DNA of 5,504 nt from Clostridiales bacterium (GTDB taxonomy: Bacteria > Bacillota > Clostridia > Oscillospirales > CAG-272), in NCBI GenBank assembly GCA_012511425.1, contig JAAZGC010000205.1, forward strand, positions 1 through 5,504. Reading direction: 5' to 3'. Below, one piece after another: positions 1-5,270 of this stretch. The position numbers were made by a program, and so were the translations under genes. The notes below the pieces were generated by a model that saw only the letters and a list, made by a program, of their open reading frames with translations, was not told where the DNA came from and did not search any database. The first letter of the stretch is position 1. Every line of letters starts with the position of its first letter.

Positions 1-206
1 AAGCAGACGAAAGACAGCAGAAGCAGCGCCGCGCCGGATATAAGCTCCGCAATTCCGATAAGCTTTGCGTATCTGCGCTGTTTTTTAGTCGAGCCTTCCC
101 GGGGAAAGCCGTTTATCAGGGTGTATTCCTTTCGGAAATAGATAAAATATCCGAAAACAAGAAACGCAAGCCCGGCAGCCGCCAGGGCAATATTGAGAAA
201 TATCAT
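1..206 (-). CDS. DUF3784-like small membrane protein (3' end cut by window edge)
   Basis: The first 68 residues of a protein that continues past the left edge. Reading leftward from ATG at 206, residues 2-23 form a hydrophobic membrane segment (starting MIFLNIALAAAG, ending FGYFIYF). A short loop RKEYTLINGF follows, then a basic stretch STKKQRRYAKL (about 39-49) and the start of a second hydrophobic segment (ELISGAALLLLSF). A first helix, a loop with the pattern LI-x-G(F/Y), a basic patch and a second helix is the layout I associate with DUF3784-type proteins of Bacillota, whose function is unknown. The start is well supported: GGGAGGG at 214-220 lies 7 bases before the ATG. The gene closes the leftward cluster 305-856 / 222-308 / 1-206. 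The family call is from memory of the pattern, not an alignment. Confidence 0.6.
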   Translation of the reverse strand, partial: MIFLNIALAAAGLAFLVFGYFIYFRKEYTLINGFPREGSTKKQRRYAKLIGIAELISGAALLLLSFVC

Positions 207-221
207 CTGTCTTCCCTCCCT

Positions 222-308
222 TCAGGCTTTCAGTTTAAGCGTGATGCGGGTGATTTCCTGGCTTGAAGTGTCGACAGCTAACTTTTTTCTGTTGAAAATC
301 GTTATCAT
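222..308 (-). CDS. 28-aa micro-ORF, translationally coupled to the upstream membrane protein
   Basis: A 28-codon ORF too short for ordinary gene calling. Its ATG (306-308) overlaps the TGA of the upstream gene (305-307) as ATGA, a classic coupling arrangement. GGGGAGG at 316-322 sits 7 bases upstream, an ideal ribosome binding site. The peptide begins MITIFNRKKLAVDTSSQEIT and ends in LKLKA, so it is basic, soluble and has no membrane helix. The opening pattern (I)FNRK-(E/K)-L reminds me of the N-terminus of longer clostridial proteins of roughly 70-90 residues, which would make this a truncated remnant; that comparison is from memory. The TGA at 222-224 is followed in the same frame by five codons and the ATG of the DUF3784-like gene. 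Translation is likely, but a function for the peptide is not shown. Confidence 0.5.
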   Translation of the reverse strand: MITIFNRKKLAVDTSSQEITRITLKLKA

Positions 309-856
309 GAGTTGTCCTCCCCTGCAGTCTCTTCCGCGGATTCGTATCCCGCGCGTATCTCTTCGAAAATCTCATATGCGCGGCCGAATACATCCATCGC
401 TTCCTCCGGCAGTTCGGATGAGTATACTATTACCTTTTTTTCGGTTTCATACTCAAAGCAGAGGAAACGCACGGCGGCGCCGTCGGACGGCGGTTCTTCT
501 TCCGAGACAAACTCGGCGCCCTCAAAGCCGCCTTCGTCATAAAGATGCGAGAGCGGGTAATACATCGAATTAAATATTTCGTCGGTGTCGAAGTCGGCAT
601 CACCCTCCGGAGAGCGGATTGTGTATCTTACCCGGATTGTGGTGTCCGACACCTTCTCCGCCTCGGCTCTGTAATACCCATTTTCGGTTTTGTCGGCGTA
701 GATTATCCTTGTCTCCGGCGGGATATAGACCATCCCCGGGTCGCGATCCAAAACCAAAAACGGGTCTGTATCCCTGCGGGAAATTATAAAGAACACGGCG
801 ACGGCTATAACTGCGGCACCGGCGACGGCGGCGATTATTATTTTCTTTGTATCCAT
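305..856 (-). CDS. Single-pass membrane-anchored protein of unknown function
   Basis: A 183-residue protein that I do not recognise. A short basic N-terminus (MDTKK) precedes one hydrophobic helix at about residues 6-26 (IIIAAVAGAAVIAVAVFFII), followed by RR and then a soluble domain of about 155 residues. This domain is acidic, especially at its end (EEIRAGYESAEETAGED), and has alternating beta-like stretches such as TTIRVRYTI (72-80) and KKVIVYSSE (140-148). The helix lacks a lipobox cysteine and a clear signal-peptidase site, so it looks like an uncleaved anchor rather than a lipoprotein signal. Charges flank both sides of the helix, so topology is ambiguous. AGAGGA at 864-869 lies 7 bases before ATG 856 and supports the start. 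The gene begins 27 bases after the kdgK stop and its own stop overlaps the next ORF, so it probably belongs to the same transcript. There is no evidence that it takes part in sugar-acid metabolism. Confidence 0.8.
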   Translation of the reverse strand: MDTKKIIIAAVAGAAVIAVAVFFIISRRDTDPFLVLDRDPGMVYIPPETRIIYADKTENGYYRAEAEKVSDTTIRVRYTIRSPEGDADFDTDEIFNSMYYPLSHLYDEGGFEGAEFVSEEEPPSDGAAVRFLCFEYETEKKVIVYSSELPEEAMDVFGRAYEIFEEIRAGYESAEETAGEDNS

Positions 857-863
857 ATGTTCG

Positions 864-869
864 TCCTCT
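864..869 (-). promoter_or_regulatory. Ribosome binding site of the 183-aa membrane protein
   Basis: AGAGGA lies 7 bases before the ATG at 856, within the 27-base gap after the kdgK stop. It supports this start and independent ribosome loading on what is probably a shared transcript. Confidence 0.7.
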
Positions 870-883
870 GACGTCTGTATTTT

Positions 884-1906
884 TTACCGGTTGACCCGGC
901 CGCTGCCGCCGCTTTCGATGAGCGCGTCTATCTCTGCCTTTGAAGCCGAGGTGAAGTCCCCCTCGACGCTGTGCTTGAAGGCGGCGCAGGCGGCGGCGAA
1001 ATCCGCCGTTTTCTGAGGGGAATATCCTTTGAGCATTCCGTATATCACCCCTGCGTCGGCGGCGTCCCCTCCGCCTATCCGGTCGACTATAATAATATGA
1101 TATTTGGCGGAATCGTAAAGCTCGCCGTTTTCGGCGTCATAAAGCCGGACGGCGTAATCGTTTTCCGATGAGGATATCGACTTTCTCATCGAAAATACCG
1201 CAGTCGTTATGCCGAATCGTTCTTTAAGTTCGGCGCCTGTCCTGATATATTCGCCCTCCGGGATGTTGTCCCGGTCGGGAGCGTCGGTTTTTATCCCGAA
1301 CATCGCGGCTAAATCGTCAAGCCCGCAGGCGAGCACATCGGTGTAATGCAGAAGGCGGCTCATCGTTTTCCCGGCGGTTTCGGCGTCCCAGAGATTTTTG
1401 CGGAAGTTGAGGTCGCAGCTAACCTTTATGCCGAGCCGTTTCGCGGTTTTCAGAGCGTCTTCTGTTGCCTGCGCGGCGGCGGCGCTTATCGCCGGGGTAA
1501 TTCCGGTGAAGTGGAACCACCGTGCGCCTCGCAGTATCTCCCCCCAGTCGTATTCGGACGGGTCGGCGAGCGCGGCGGATGAGCCTTTGCGGTCGTATAT
1601 CACTCTTGACGGGCGCTGCGAAGCGCCTTTTTCGTGGAAATATATCCCGACTCTTCCCTCCCGGCGGAGAATTTTGCCGACGCCGACGCCATAGCTTCGC
1701 AGGGCGTTTATCGCCGCCTGCCCTATGTCGCCTTCGGGAAAAGCCGTCACCATGTCGACGGAAACGCCGAGCTGCGCCAGCGCGACGGCGGCATTCGCCT
1801 CCGCTCCTCCCCACTCAAGCTCAAAAGAGGAAGCTTGCAGAAACCTCGCATGTCCGGGCGGGGTAAGCCGCATCATAAGCTCGCCGAAGCAGATTACATC
1901 AGCCAT
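884..1906 (-). CDS. kdgK: 2-dehydro-3-deoxygluconokinase (PfkB family)
   Basis: A 340-residue ribokinase/PfkB-fold sugar kinase, a normal length for KdgK. The family reaction is ATP-dependent phosphorylation of 2-keto-3-deoxygluconate to the 6-phospho form, which KDPG aldolase then splits; the enzyme is cytoplasmic. The N-terminus ADVICFGELMMRLTPPG is the typical KdgK opening. The first PfkB signature is at 33-47 (GGAEANAAVALAQLG). The core strand CDLNFRKNLW (164-173) is typical of KDG kinases. The second signature is DRIGGGD at 275-281, with Asp281 as the expected catalytic base, and KHSVEGDF (311-318) is near the C-terminus. Unusually, the catalytic Asp is followed by AADAG where the family usually has SFAAG or AFAAG. 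The start fits the family, but no Shine-Dalgarno lies directly before it; the nearest good one is about 43 bases upstream across a potential stem-loop. The KDG assignment comes from family resemblance; another 2-keto-3-deoxy or related sugar substrate is possible. Confidence 0.85.
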   Translation of the reverse strand: MADVICFGELMMRLTPPGHARFLQASSFELEWGGAEANAAVALAQLGVSVDMVTAFPEGDIGQAAINALRSYGVGVGKILRREGRVGIYFHEKGASQRPSRVIYDRKGSSAALADPSEYDWGEILRGARWFHFTGITPAISAAAAQATEDALKTAKRLGIKVSCDLNFRKNLWDAETAGKTMSRLLHYTDVLACGLDDLAAMFGIKTDAPDRDNIPEGEYIRTGAELKERFGITTAVFSMRKSISSSENDYAVRLYDAENGELYDSAKYHIIIVDRIGGGDAADAGVIYGMLKGYSPQKTADFAAACAAFKHSVEGDFTSASKAEIDALIESGGSGRVNR

Positions 1907-1960
1907 AATTTTTCAGCAGCAAAATATTTTAAATTTGTATTGCTGCGTTCTCCTTTCTTT
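1907..1960 (-). promoter_or_regulatory. kdgK leader: distant Shine-Dalgarno plus AT-loop inverted repeat
   Basis: On the minus strand AAAGGAG (1950-1956) is the only good Shine-Dalgarno before the kdgK ATG at 1906, but it lies 43 bases away. Between them is an inverted repeat, GCAGCAA (1940-1946) and TTGCTGC (1916-1922), with 7-bp perfect arms and a 17-base AT-rich loop. Folded as RNA, the 31-base hairpin would leave 12 unpaired bases between the Shine-Dalgarno and the start codon. An upstream in-frame TGA at 1913-1915 rules out an N-terminal extension. The repeat has no T-tract, so it is not an intrinsic terminator. It could instead be a dimeric repressor's operator on DNA. The repeat and spacings are observed; the function is inferred. 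Confidence 0.45.
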
Positions 1961-1978
1961 TCCGTTCGAAACCCGGAA

Positions 1979-2566
1979 TTACATTTCAATCAAATACGCC
2001 CGGCAGGGGGAGCCCTCAAACCCGGCAAAATTCAGCGGGGCGGCGCTCAGAAAATACTTCCCTTCGGGGACGTCTTTGAGCACAGCGCCTTCGAGCAATA
2101 CGATACCGGCGCCGAGAAGGATCAGATGAACTTCCATCGGCGCGTTTTCCGGTCCGACAGTCTGGCTTTCGTTTCCGATGAGTTTAATTCCCGATTCGGC
2201 AAACACCCTTGCCGCTTCGGCGGTCACCGTCGCTTTGCCGGCAATCAGAATCCGCTCGGATGCCCCGGCTTTTTCGGCTTTGCGCAATGTTTCACGGGCG
2301 TCTTCCGCCGTCACATTTCCCTCGTGATGCACGACAAAACAATCGCCGACAAAAACATTCAAATGAAGCTCATCGACCGTCTTTCCGTCTTTGATAAAAT
2401 GCGACGGCGCGTCGATATGCGTGCCGTTGTGGGCGCACATCGAAAATTCCGAGACATTGCAGAGCGCTCCTTCTTCGATAGCGCTTAACCTATTTACGCG
2501 CGGTCCGGGATCGCCCGGAAAAACCTTGCAGGATAAGATCTCCTGCGATATATCGAATATTTTCAC
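1979..2566 (-). CDS. Cyclase-family metal-dependent hydrolase (kynurenine formamidase-like)
   Basis: With the preferred start this is a 195-residue protein of the putative cyclase family (kynurenine formamidase, isatin hydrolase and relatives), metal-dependent enzymes that open amide, lactam or lactone-type bonds. The hallmark HNGTHIDAPSHF is present at residues 46-57, supplying the metal ligands His, His and Asp plus the catalytic-region His. The C-terminal signature is also intact: HLILLGAGIVLLEG, then FLSAAPLNFAGFEGSPCRAY. I prefer GTG at 2566 because GGAGAC (2576-2581) lies 9 bases before it and the protein then begins VKIFDISQ, as relatives do. A TTG at 2602 in the same frame would add 12 residues with no convincing ribosome site. 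The gene lies just after a terminator and 72 bases before kdgK. The family assignment is firm; the substrate is not. Kynurenine is only one possibility, and a sugar-acid derivative is suggested solely by context. Confidence 0.85.
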   Translation of the reverse strand: MKIFDISQEILSCKVFPGDPGPRVNRLSAIEEGALCNVSEFSMCAHNGTHIDAPSHFIKDGKTVDELHLNVFVGDCFVVHHEGNVTAEDARETLRKAEKAGASERILIAGKATVTAEAARVFAESGIKLIGNESQTVGPENAPMEVHLILLGAGIVLLEGAVLKDVPEGKYFLSAAPLNFAGFEGSPCRAYLIEM

Positions 2567-2575
2567 CGTTTTAAA

Positions 2576-2581
2576 GTCTCC
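2576..2581 (-). promoter_or_regulatory. Ribosome binding site deciding the cyclase-family start
   Basis: GGAGAC lies 9 bases before GTG 2566. It falls inside the coding region if the upstream TTG (2602) is used, so it argues for the shorter protein. The TTG has only AGAGG about 12 bases before it. Confidence 0.55.
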
Positions 2582-2635
2582 GATATGGTTAAATACGGTC
2601 AAACAGCAGGTTTGCCTCTTTTGCCGTTTCTTTAT

Positions 2636-2679
2636 AAAAATTCCCCCGCCGCAAAGCGCGGCGGCTTCGGGCGGGGGAA
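2636..2679 (-). terminator. Intrinsic terminator after the promoter-proximal kinase
   Basis: On the minus strand a perfect 10-bp stem, TTCCCCCGCC (2670-2679) pairing with GGCGGGGGAA (2641-2650), is followed at once by TTTTT (2636-2640). The 19-base GC-rich loop can fold further. It begins 12 bases after the kinase stop codon. The plus strand has no matching T-tract, so it acts leftward only. It separates the kinase unit from the cyclase/kdgK unit, though some read-through is possible because I see no clear promoter between it and the next gene. Confidence 0.9.
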
Positions 2680-2691
2680 CCGGGTATTATA

Positions 2692-3765
2692 TTATCTCTT
2701 TACTCTTGCGTTGCCTTTCCAGATGCTCCAGACCTGCTCCTCATCGGCAGGCTGAGCGTAGTCGGTGAGGAAAGTGGTGGCGAGTACGCCTGTCGCCCAG
2801 CCGAACTGCACCCATTTTTCCTTCTCCCAGCCCTGAAGCATCGCGTAAAGCATTCCGCCGACAAAGCCGTCTCCGCCGCCGATGCGGTCGAGAACATGGA
2901 TTTCGCGGGGTTCGGCGACGAACCATTCACCGTCCGCAAGCAGAATCGCGCCCCAGATATGGGTGTTGACGTCGACGACCTGGCGCAGGGTGTTTGCGAA
3001 TACCGATACATTCGGGAACGCCGCCTTTGCGGCGGTGATCATCGCCTTGAAAGTTTCTATCTGATCGATATCCTTTCCGCCGGCTTCCGGGCCTTTGACT
3101 CCGAGGGCAAGCTGGAAATCTTCTTCGTTGCCTATAAGAACGTCGGCGAGAGAGGCGATCTCGGTAAAGGAGGCGCGGAGCTCCTCCTCGCGGTTCAACC
3201 AGAAAGAGGCGCGGTAGTTGAGGTCGAAGCTAACGACGGTGCCGTATTTATGCGCCGTCCGGGCAAGCTCAAGGCAGAATTTTGTCGTCTGCTCGGAAAG
3301 CGCCGCTATAAGTCCGGAAATATGGAGTATGCCGACGCCGTCCTCGGCGAACAGCTTATGAAGGTCGTAATTCGCAGCATCGAGGGTGCGGCCGACTTCG
3401 CCGGAACGGTCGTTCCAGACGCGGGGACCGCGGGAGCCGTAGCCGGAATCGGCGACGTTGAACTGATGACGGTAGCCCCAGGGACCGCCCTGCGGCACTT
3501 CGGGTCCGTCGTATTCAATTCCGCGGGAACGCAGGTCGCGCTTGATGTAATCGGCTATCGGACTGCCTTTTACAAAGGCGGTAAGCACCTTCGTCCGCTT
3601 GCCGAGATAGGATGAGATTGAAAGCACATTCGTCTCGGCGGAGGTCGCCTGCATTATGAAAAGGTCGCTCGACTGAACCGGCTGCCCGGACGGCGGGCAG
3701 ATGCGGACTCCCATAGAGGAGGGGACCACCATTGCGTATTTTGCGTCCTGTTTTATCTGTTTCAT
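2692..3765 (-). CDS. PfkB-family carbohydrate kinase, KDG-kinase-like, divergent N-terminus
   Basis: A 357-residue PfkB/ribokinase-fold kinase, expected to transfer phosphate from ATP to a sugar or sugar acid in the cytoplasm. The second PfkB signature is clear: DRIGGGDGFVGGMLYAML (293-310), with Asp299 as the likely catalytic base. The core strand SFDLNYRASFW (179-189) parallels CDLNFRKNLW of the kdgK product, which is why a 2-keto-3-deoxy sugar acid is the favoured substrate. The N-terminus is unlike ordinary PfkB proteins: there is a 30-residue lead with CPPSGQPVQSS, and the usual GGAEANVA substrate motif is replaced by ATSAETNVLSISSYLG (40-55). I recall closely similar proteins in Clostridia annotated only as sugar kinases. 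AAAGGTGG (3773-3780), 7 bases before ATG 3765, fixes the start. Its own consensus promoter and strong terminator make it a monocistronic, probably highly expressed gene. The exact substrate is unresolved. Confidence 0.85.
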   Translation of the reverse strand: MKQIKQDAKYAMVVPSSMGVRICPPSGQPVQSSDLFIMQATSAETNVLSISSYLGKRTKVLTAFVKGSPIADYIKRDLRSRGIEYDGPEVPQGGPWGYRHQFNVADSGYGSRGPRVWNDRSGEVGRTLDAANYDLHKLFAEDGVGILHISGLIAALSEQTTKFCLELARTAHKYGTVVSFDLNYRASFWLNREEELRASFTEIASLADVLIGNEEDFQLALGVKGPEAGGKDIDQIETFKAMITAAKAAFPNVSVFANTLRQVVDVNTHIWGAILLADGEWFVAEPREIHVLDRIGGGDGFVGGMLYAMLQGWEKEKWVQFGWATGVLATTFLTDYAQPADEEQVWSIWKGNARVKR

Positions 3766-3772
3766 ATAATTT

Positions 3773-3780
3773 CCACCTTT
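3773..3780 (-). promoter_or_regulatory. Ribosome binding site of the promoter-proximal kinase
   Basis: AAAGGTGG lies 7 bases before ATG 3765. It is close to the anti-Shine-Dalgarno complement and fixes the start of this long N-terminus. Confidence 0.8.
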
Positions 3781-3788
3781 CGGAATAT

Positions 3789-3809
3789 ATATCGGATATC
3801 TTACGATAT
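3789..3809. promoter_or_regulatory. Candidate operator: imperfect palindrome at the kinase transcription start
   Basis: Arms ATATCG (3789-3794) and CGATAT (3804-3809) form a 6-bp inverted repeat around a 9-base centre. It directly follows the -10 box and covers the expected transcription start near 3804-3805, a usual place for a repressor site. The region is very AT-rich, so a chance repeat is plausible. No regulator gene is in the window to match it. Confidence 0.3.
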
Positions 3810-3810
3810 T

Positions 3811-3839
3811 ATTATACTATTATAACGCGGAAATGTCAA
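3811..3839 (-). promoter_or_regulatory. Consensus sigma-A promoter of the kinase gene
   Basis: Read on the minus strand, TTGACA (3834-3839) and TATAAT (3811-3816) are separated by exactly 17 bases (3817-3833), a perfect match to the housekeeping promoter consensus in both boxes and spacing. Transcription should start near 3804-3805, giving a leader of about 40 bases with a good ribosome site. The -35 box lies 17 bases beyond the stop codon of the exporter gene upstream. No terminator is visible between them, so exporter transcripts may also read through. Confidence 0.93.
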
Positions 3840-3855
3840 GGGCGGGGGAAAAAGC

Positions 3856-5193
3856 TTATTTCCTCTCGCTCCGGTTATTGCCGGCAAAATGAATGCTTCT
3901 TGCGATAACGCCGGTCACCGCCATCGAAAGCGCCATGAGTCCGGCACAGATAAGCACGGTTGAACCGAGCTGCAGCGCCATCGTCGAATTGCCCAGCACC
4001 ACATGCAGCATCGTTTCGTAAAGTCCCATTCCCGGCACAAGGATGATTATTCCCGGGAAAAGGAACACCGAGGTCGGCATCTTCAAAACCCGCGCCAGCA
4101 CTTCCGATGCCGAAGCCGCCAAAAGGGTGCTTAGAAAGTAGCCGAGATAAGGCGAGCCCGCCGCCGCCAGCACCGCATAGACGGTATAGACCGCGCCGCC
4201 CAATAAGGCCGCCGCCGGAATCGCCTTTTTCGGCGCCTGCATCATCACCGAATAAGGCGCTACGGCAAGCACTCCGAAAAGCATGAGGCTCCATATCGGC
4301 ATATCCAGCGCCGCAGTCCCTCCCGCACCGATCTGCTGCCCGGTAAAATTAATATAGAAATAAAGTGATGCTCCCATTCCGCCGGCAAGGGACAGCGCCG
4401 ACATTGTTACTTCGGCAAACCGCGCAACGCCGGAGACGAGGTCGCCCATTATCGTATCCCGAATTGCCGATGTCAGCGCAAGTCCCGGCAGGAGGGGAAC
4501 CATGGCGCCGACGGCTATCATGTATATCCCGCTGACGCCCGGAAGCGACAGAGAGGCGGCAGACAGGGCGCCGATCGCCGCGCCGCCCAAAAGACATATG
4601 ACGAACTGGGTTATAAATGCACGGGCGGTTTTGCCGAAAAGGCTCTGGATCAGCACCGTCACGGCGCCGCAGACCGCAGACACCACGGCATCCATCGGCT
4701 TGCCGCCGTAAACGAGGGTAAACATCGCCACCGAAAACGCGGTCAGCAGAATCTTGACCGGCAGGTCGGTTTTCTTTTTCGGCTTCGGCGCCCGAAGCTC
4801 CGCAAGGCTTTTTCTCGCTTCCTCCAATGTAATTTCGCCGGAGATGAAATTCCTTGAAATACGGTTGGTTCGTTCGAGCACGGTAAGGTTGATGACCCTT
4901 GCGCTCGTCCGCTGCACCAGCGAAAGCCGTATAGGCGGATCAAAGCCGATAAGCGTCATGTAAATGGCGGTCGGGGTTGCCGAAACCATAGTTCCGGTGA
5001 ATCCCGCCGAACTGCAGATCCTTATTATCGTGTCTTCGACACGGCCGGTTTCTCCGCCGCTTTCGAGAATAAGCATCCCGGCTGTCGCCGAAAGCTCGAG
5101 TATCTCCCCGGCAGCTTTTATATCTTCAAGGGACGCCGTGGCTTTGGTTTCCTTTTTTCCGGTTGTTTCGGTTGTTTCGGTTAATTCAGTCAT
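3856..5193 (-). CDS. Threonine/serine exporter of the ThrE family (both domains fused)
   Basis: A 445-residue inner-membrane exporter of the ThrE (YjjP/YjjB) family, which moves threonine, serine or other small molecules out of the cell. The N-terminal cytoplasmic region carries the YjjP-type signature GGETGRVEDTIIRICSSAGF (46-65). PLLPGLALTSAIRDTIMGDL (233-252) is a typical membrane-domain motif. The C-terminal YjjB-like part has FPGIIILVPGMG (379-390). About ten hydrophobic segments run from roughly 147 to 433, as expected for the fused form known from ThrE of Corynebacterium; many Bacillota instead encode the two halves as separate genes. The first 20 residues are a low-complexity Thr/Glu/Lys stretch encoded partly by a 9-bp tandem repeat. 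The conserved domain starts near residue 25, and no strong Shine-Dalgarno precedes ATG 5193, so the start is less certain. The substrate is inferred from family only. Confidence 0.88.
   Translation of the reverse strand: MTELTETTETTGKKETKATASLEDIKAAGEILELSATAGMLILESGGETGRVEDTIIRICSSAGFTGTMVSATPTAIYMTLIGFDPPIRLSLVQRTSARVINLTVLERTNRISRNFISGEITLEEARKSLAELRAPKPKKKTDLPVKILLTAFSVAMFTLVYGGKPMDAVVSAVCGAVTVLIQSLFGKTARAFITQFVICLLGGAAIGALSAASLSLPGVSGIYMIAVGAMVPLLPGLALTSAIRDTIMGDLVSGVARFAEVTMSALSLAGGMGASLYFYINFTGQQIGAGGTAALDMPIWSLMLFGVLAVAPYSVMMQAPKKAIPAAALLGGAVYTVYAVLAAAGSPYLGYFLSTLLAASASEVLARVLKMPTSVFLFPGIIILVPGMGLYETMLHVVLGNSTMALQLGSTVLICAGLMALSMAVTGVIARSIHFAGNNRSERK
5161..5182. repeat. 9-bp tandem repeat in the start of the exporter gene
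   Basis: The unit GGTTGTTTC (plus strand) occurs twice in full at 5161-5169 and 5170-5178, then partially (GGTT) to 5182. Read on the minus strand it encodes the Thr-Glu-Thr run near residues 4-11 of the exporter. Because the unit is a multiple of three, gain or loss of copies would keep the reading frame. Confidence 0.75.
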
Positions 5194-5270
5194 GATTAAA
5201 GCTCTTTATATATGTTGTTTGAATTTGTCCGCTTTTATTCAGAAGAAATGCCGACCCGGATGATCTTCCG
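5194..5270. other. 77-bp intergenic gap without a clear promoter or terminator
   Basis: The stretch between the GTPase stop and the exporter start has no GC-rich stem with a T-tract. No TTGACA/TATAAT pair at proper spacing is visible; TATATA at 5208-5213 (minus strand) lacks a partner -35. The two genes may be co-transcribed, or the promoter is weak. Confidence 0.4.

Noticed and set aside
1916..1946. Inverted repeat before kdgK as an intrinsic terminator of the cyclase gene
   Set aside because: The stem is only 7 bp, the loop is long and AT-rich, and no run of T follows on the minus strand.
1634..2488. Long plus-strand open frame of 284 codons spanning the kdgK and cyclase genes
   Set aside because: It is antisense to two well-supported genes, crosses their intergenic gap, has no recognisable motifs and is rich in Arg, His and Phe as expected from the complementary strand of GC-rich coding DNA.
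2567..2602. TTG start at 2602 for the cyclase-family protein
   Set aside because: The extra 12 residues have no convincing ribosome site, while GTG 2566 has GGAGAC at good spacing and gives the usual family N-terminus. It is kept only as an alternative.
2896..3615. Plus-strand open frame of 239 codons opposite the promoter-proximal kinase
   Set aside because: It lies entirely antisense to a kinase with a clear promoter, ribosome site and catalytic motifs, and its translation shows no family pattern.
3841..3850. GGCGGGGGAA repeated at 2641-2650 (minus strand) / 2670-2679 and again at 3841-3850, as a possible second terminator or shared site
   Set aside because: At 3841-3850 there is no complementary arm nearby, so no stem can form. 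A 10-base GC-rich match alone is weak evidence for a functional repeat.
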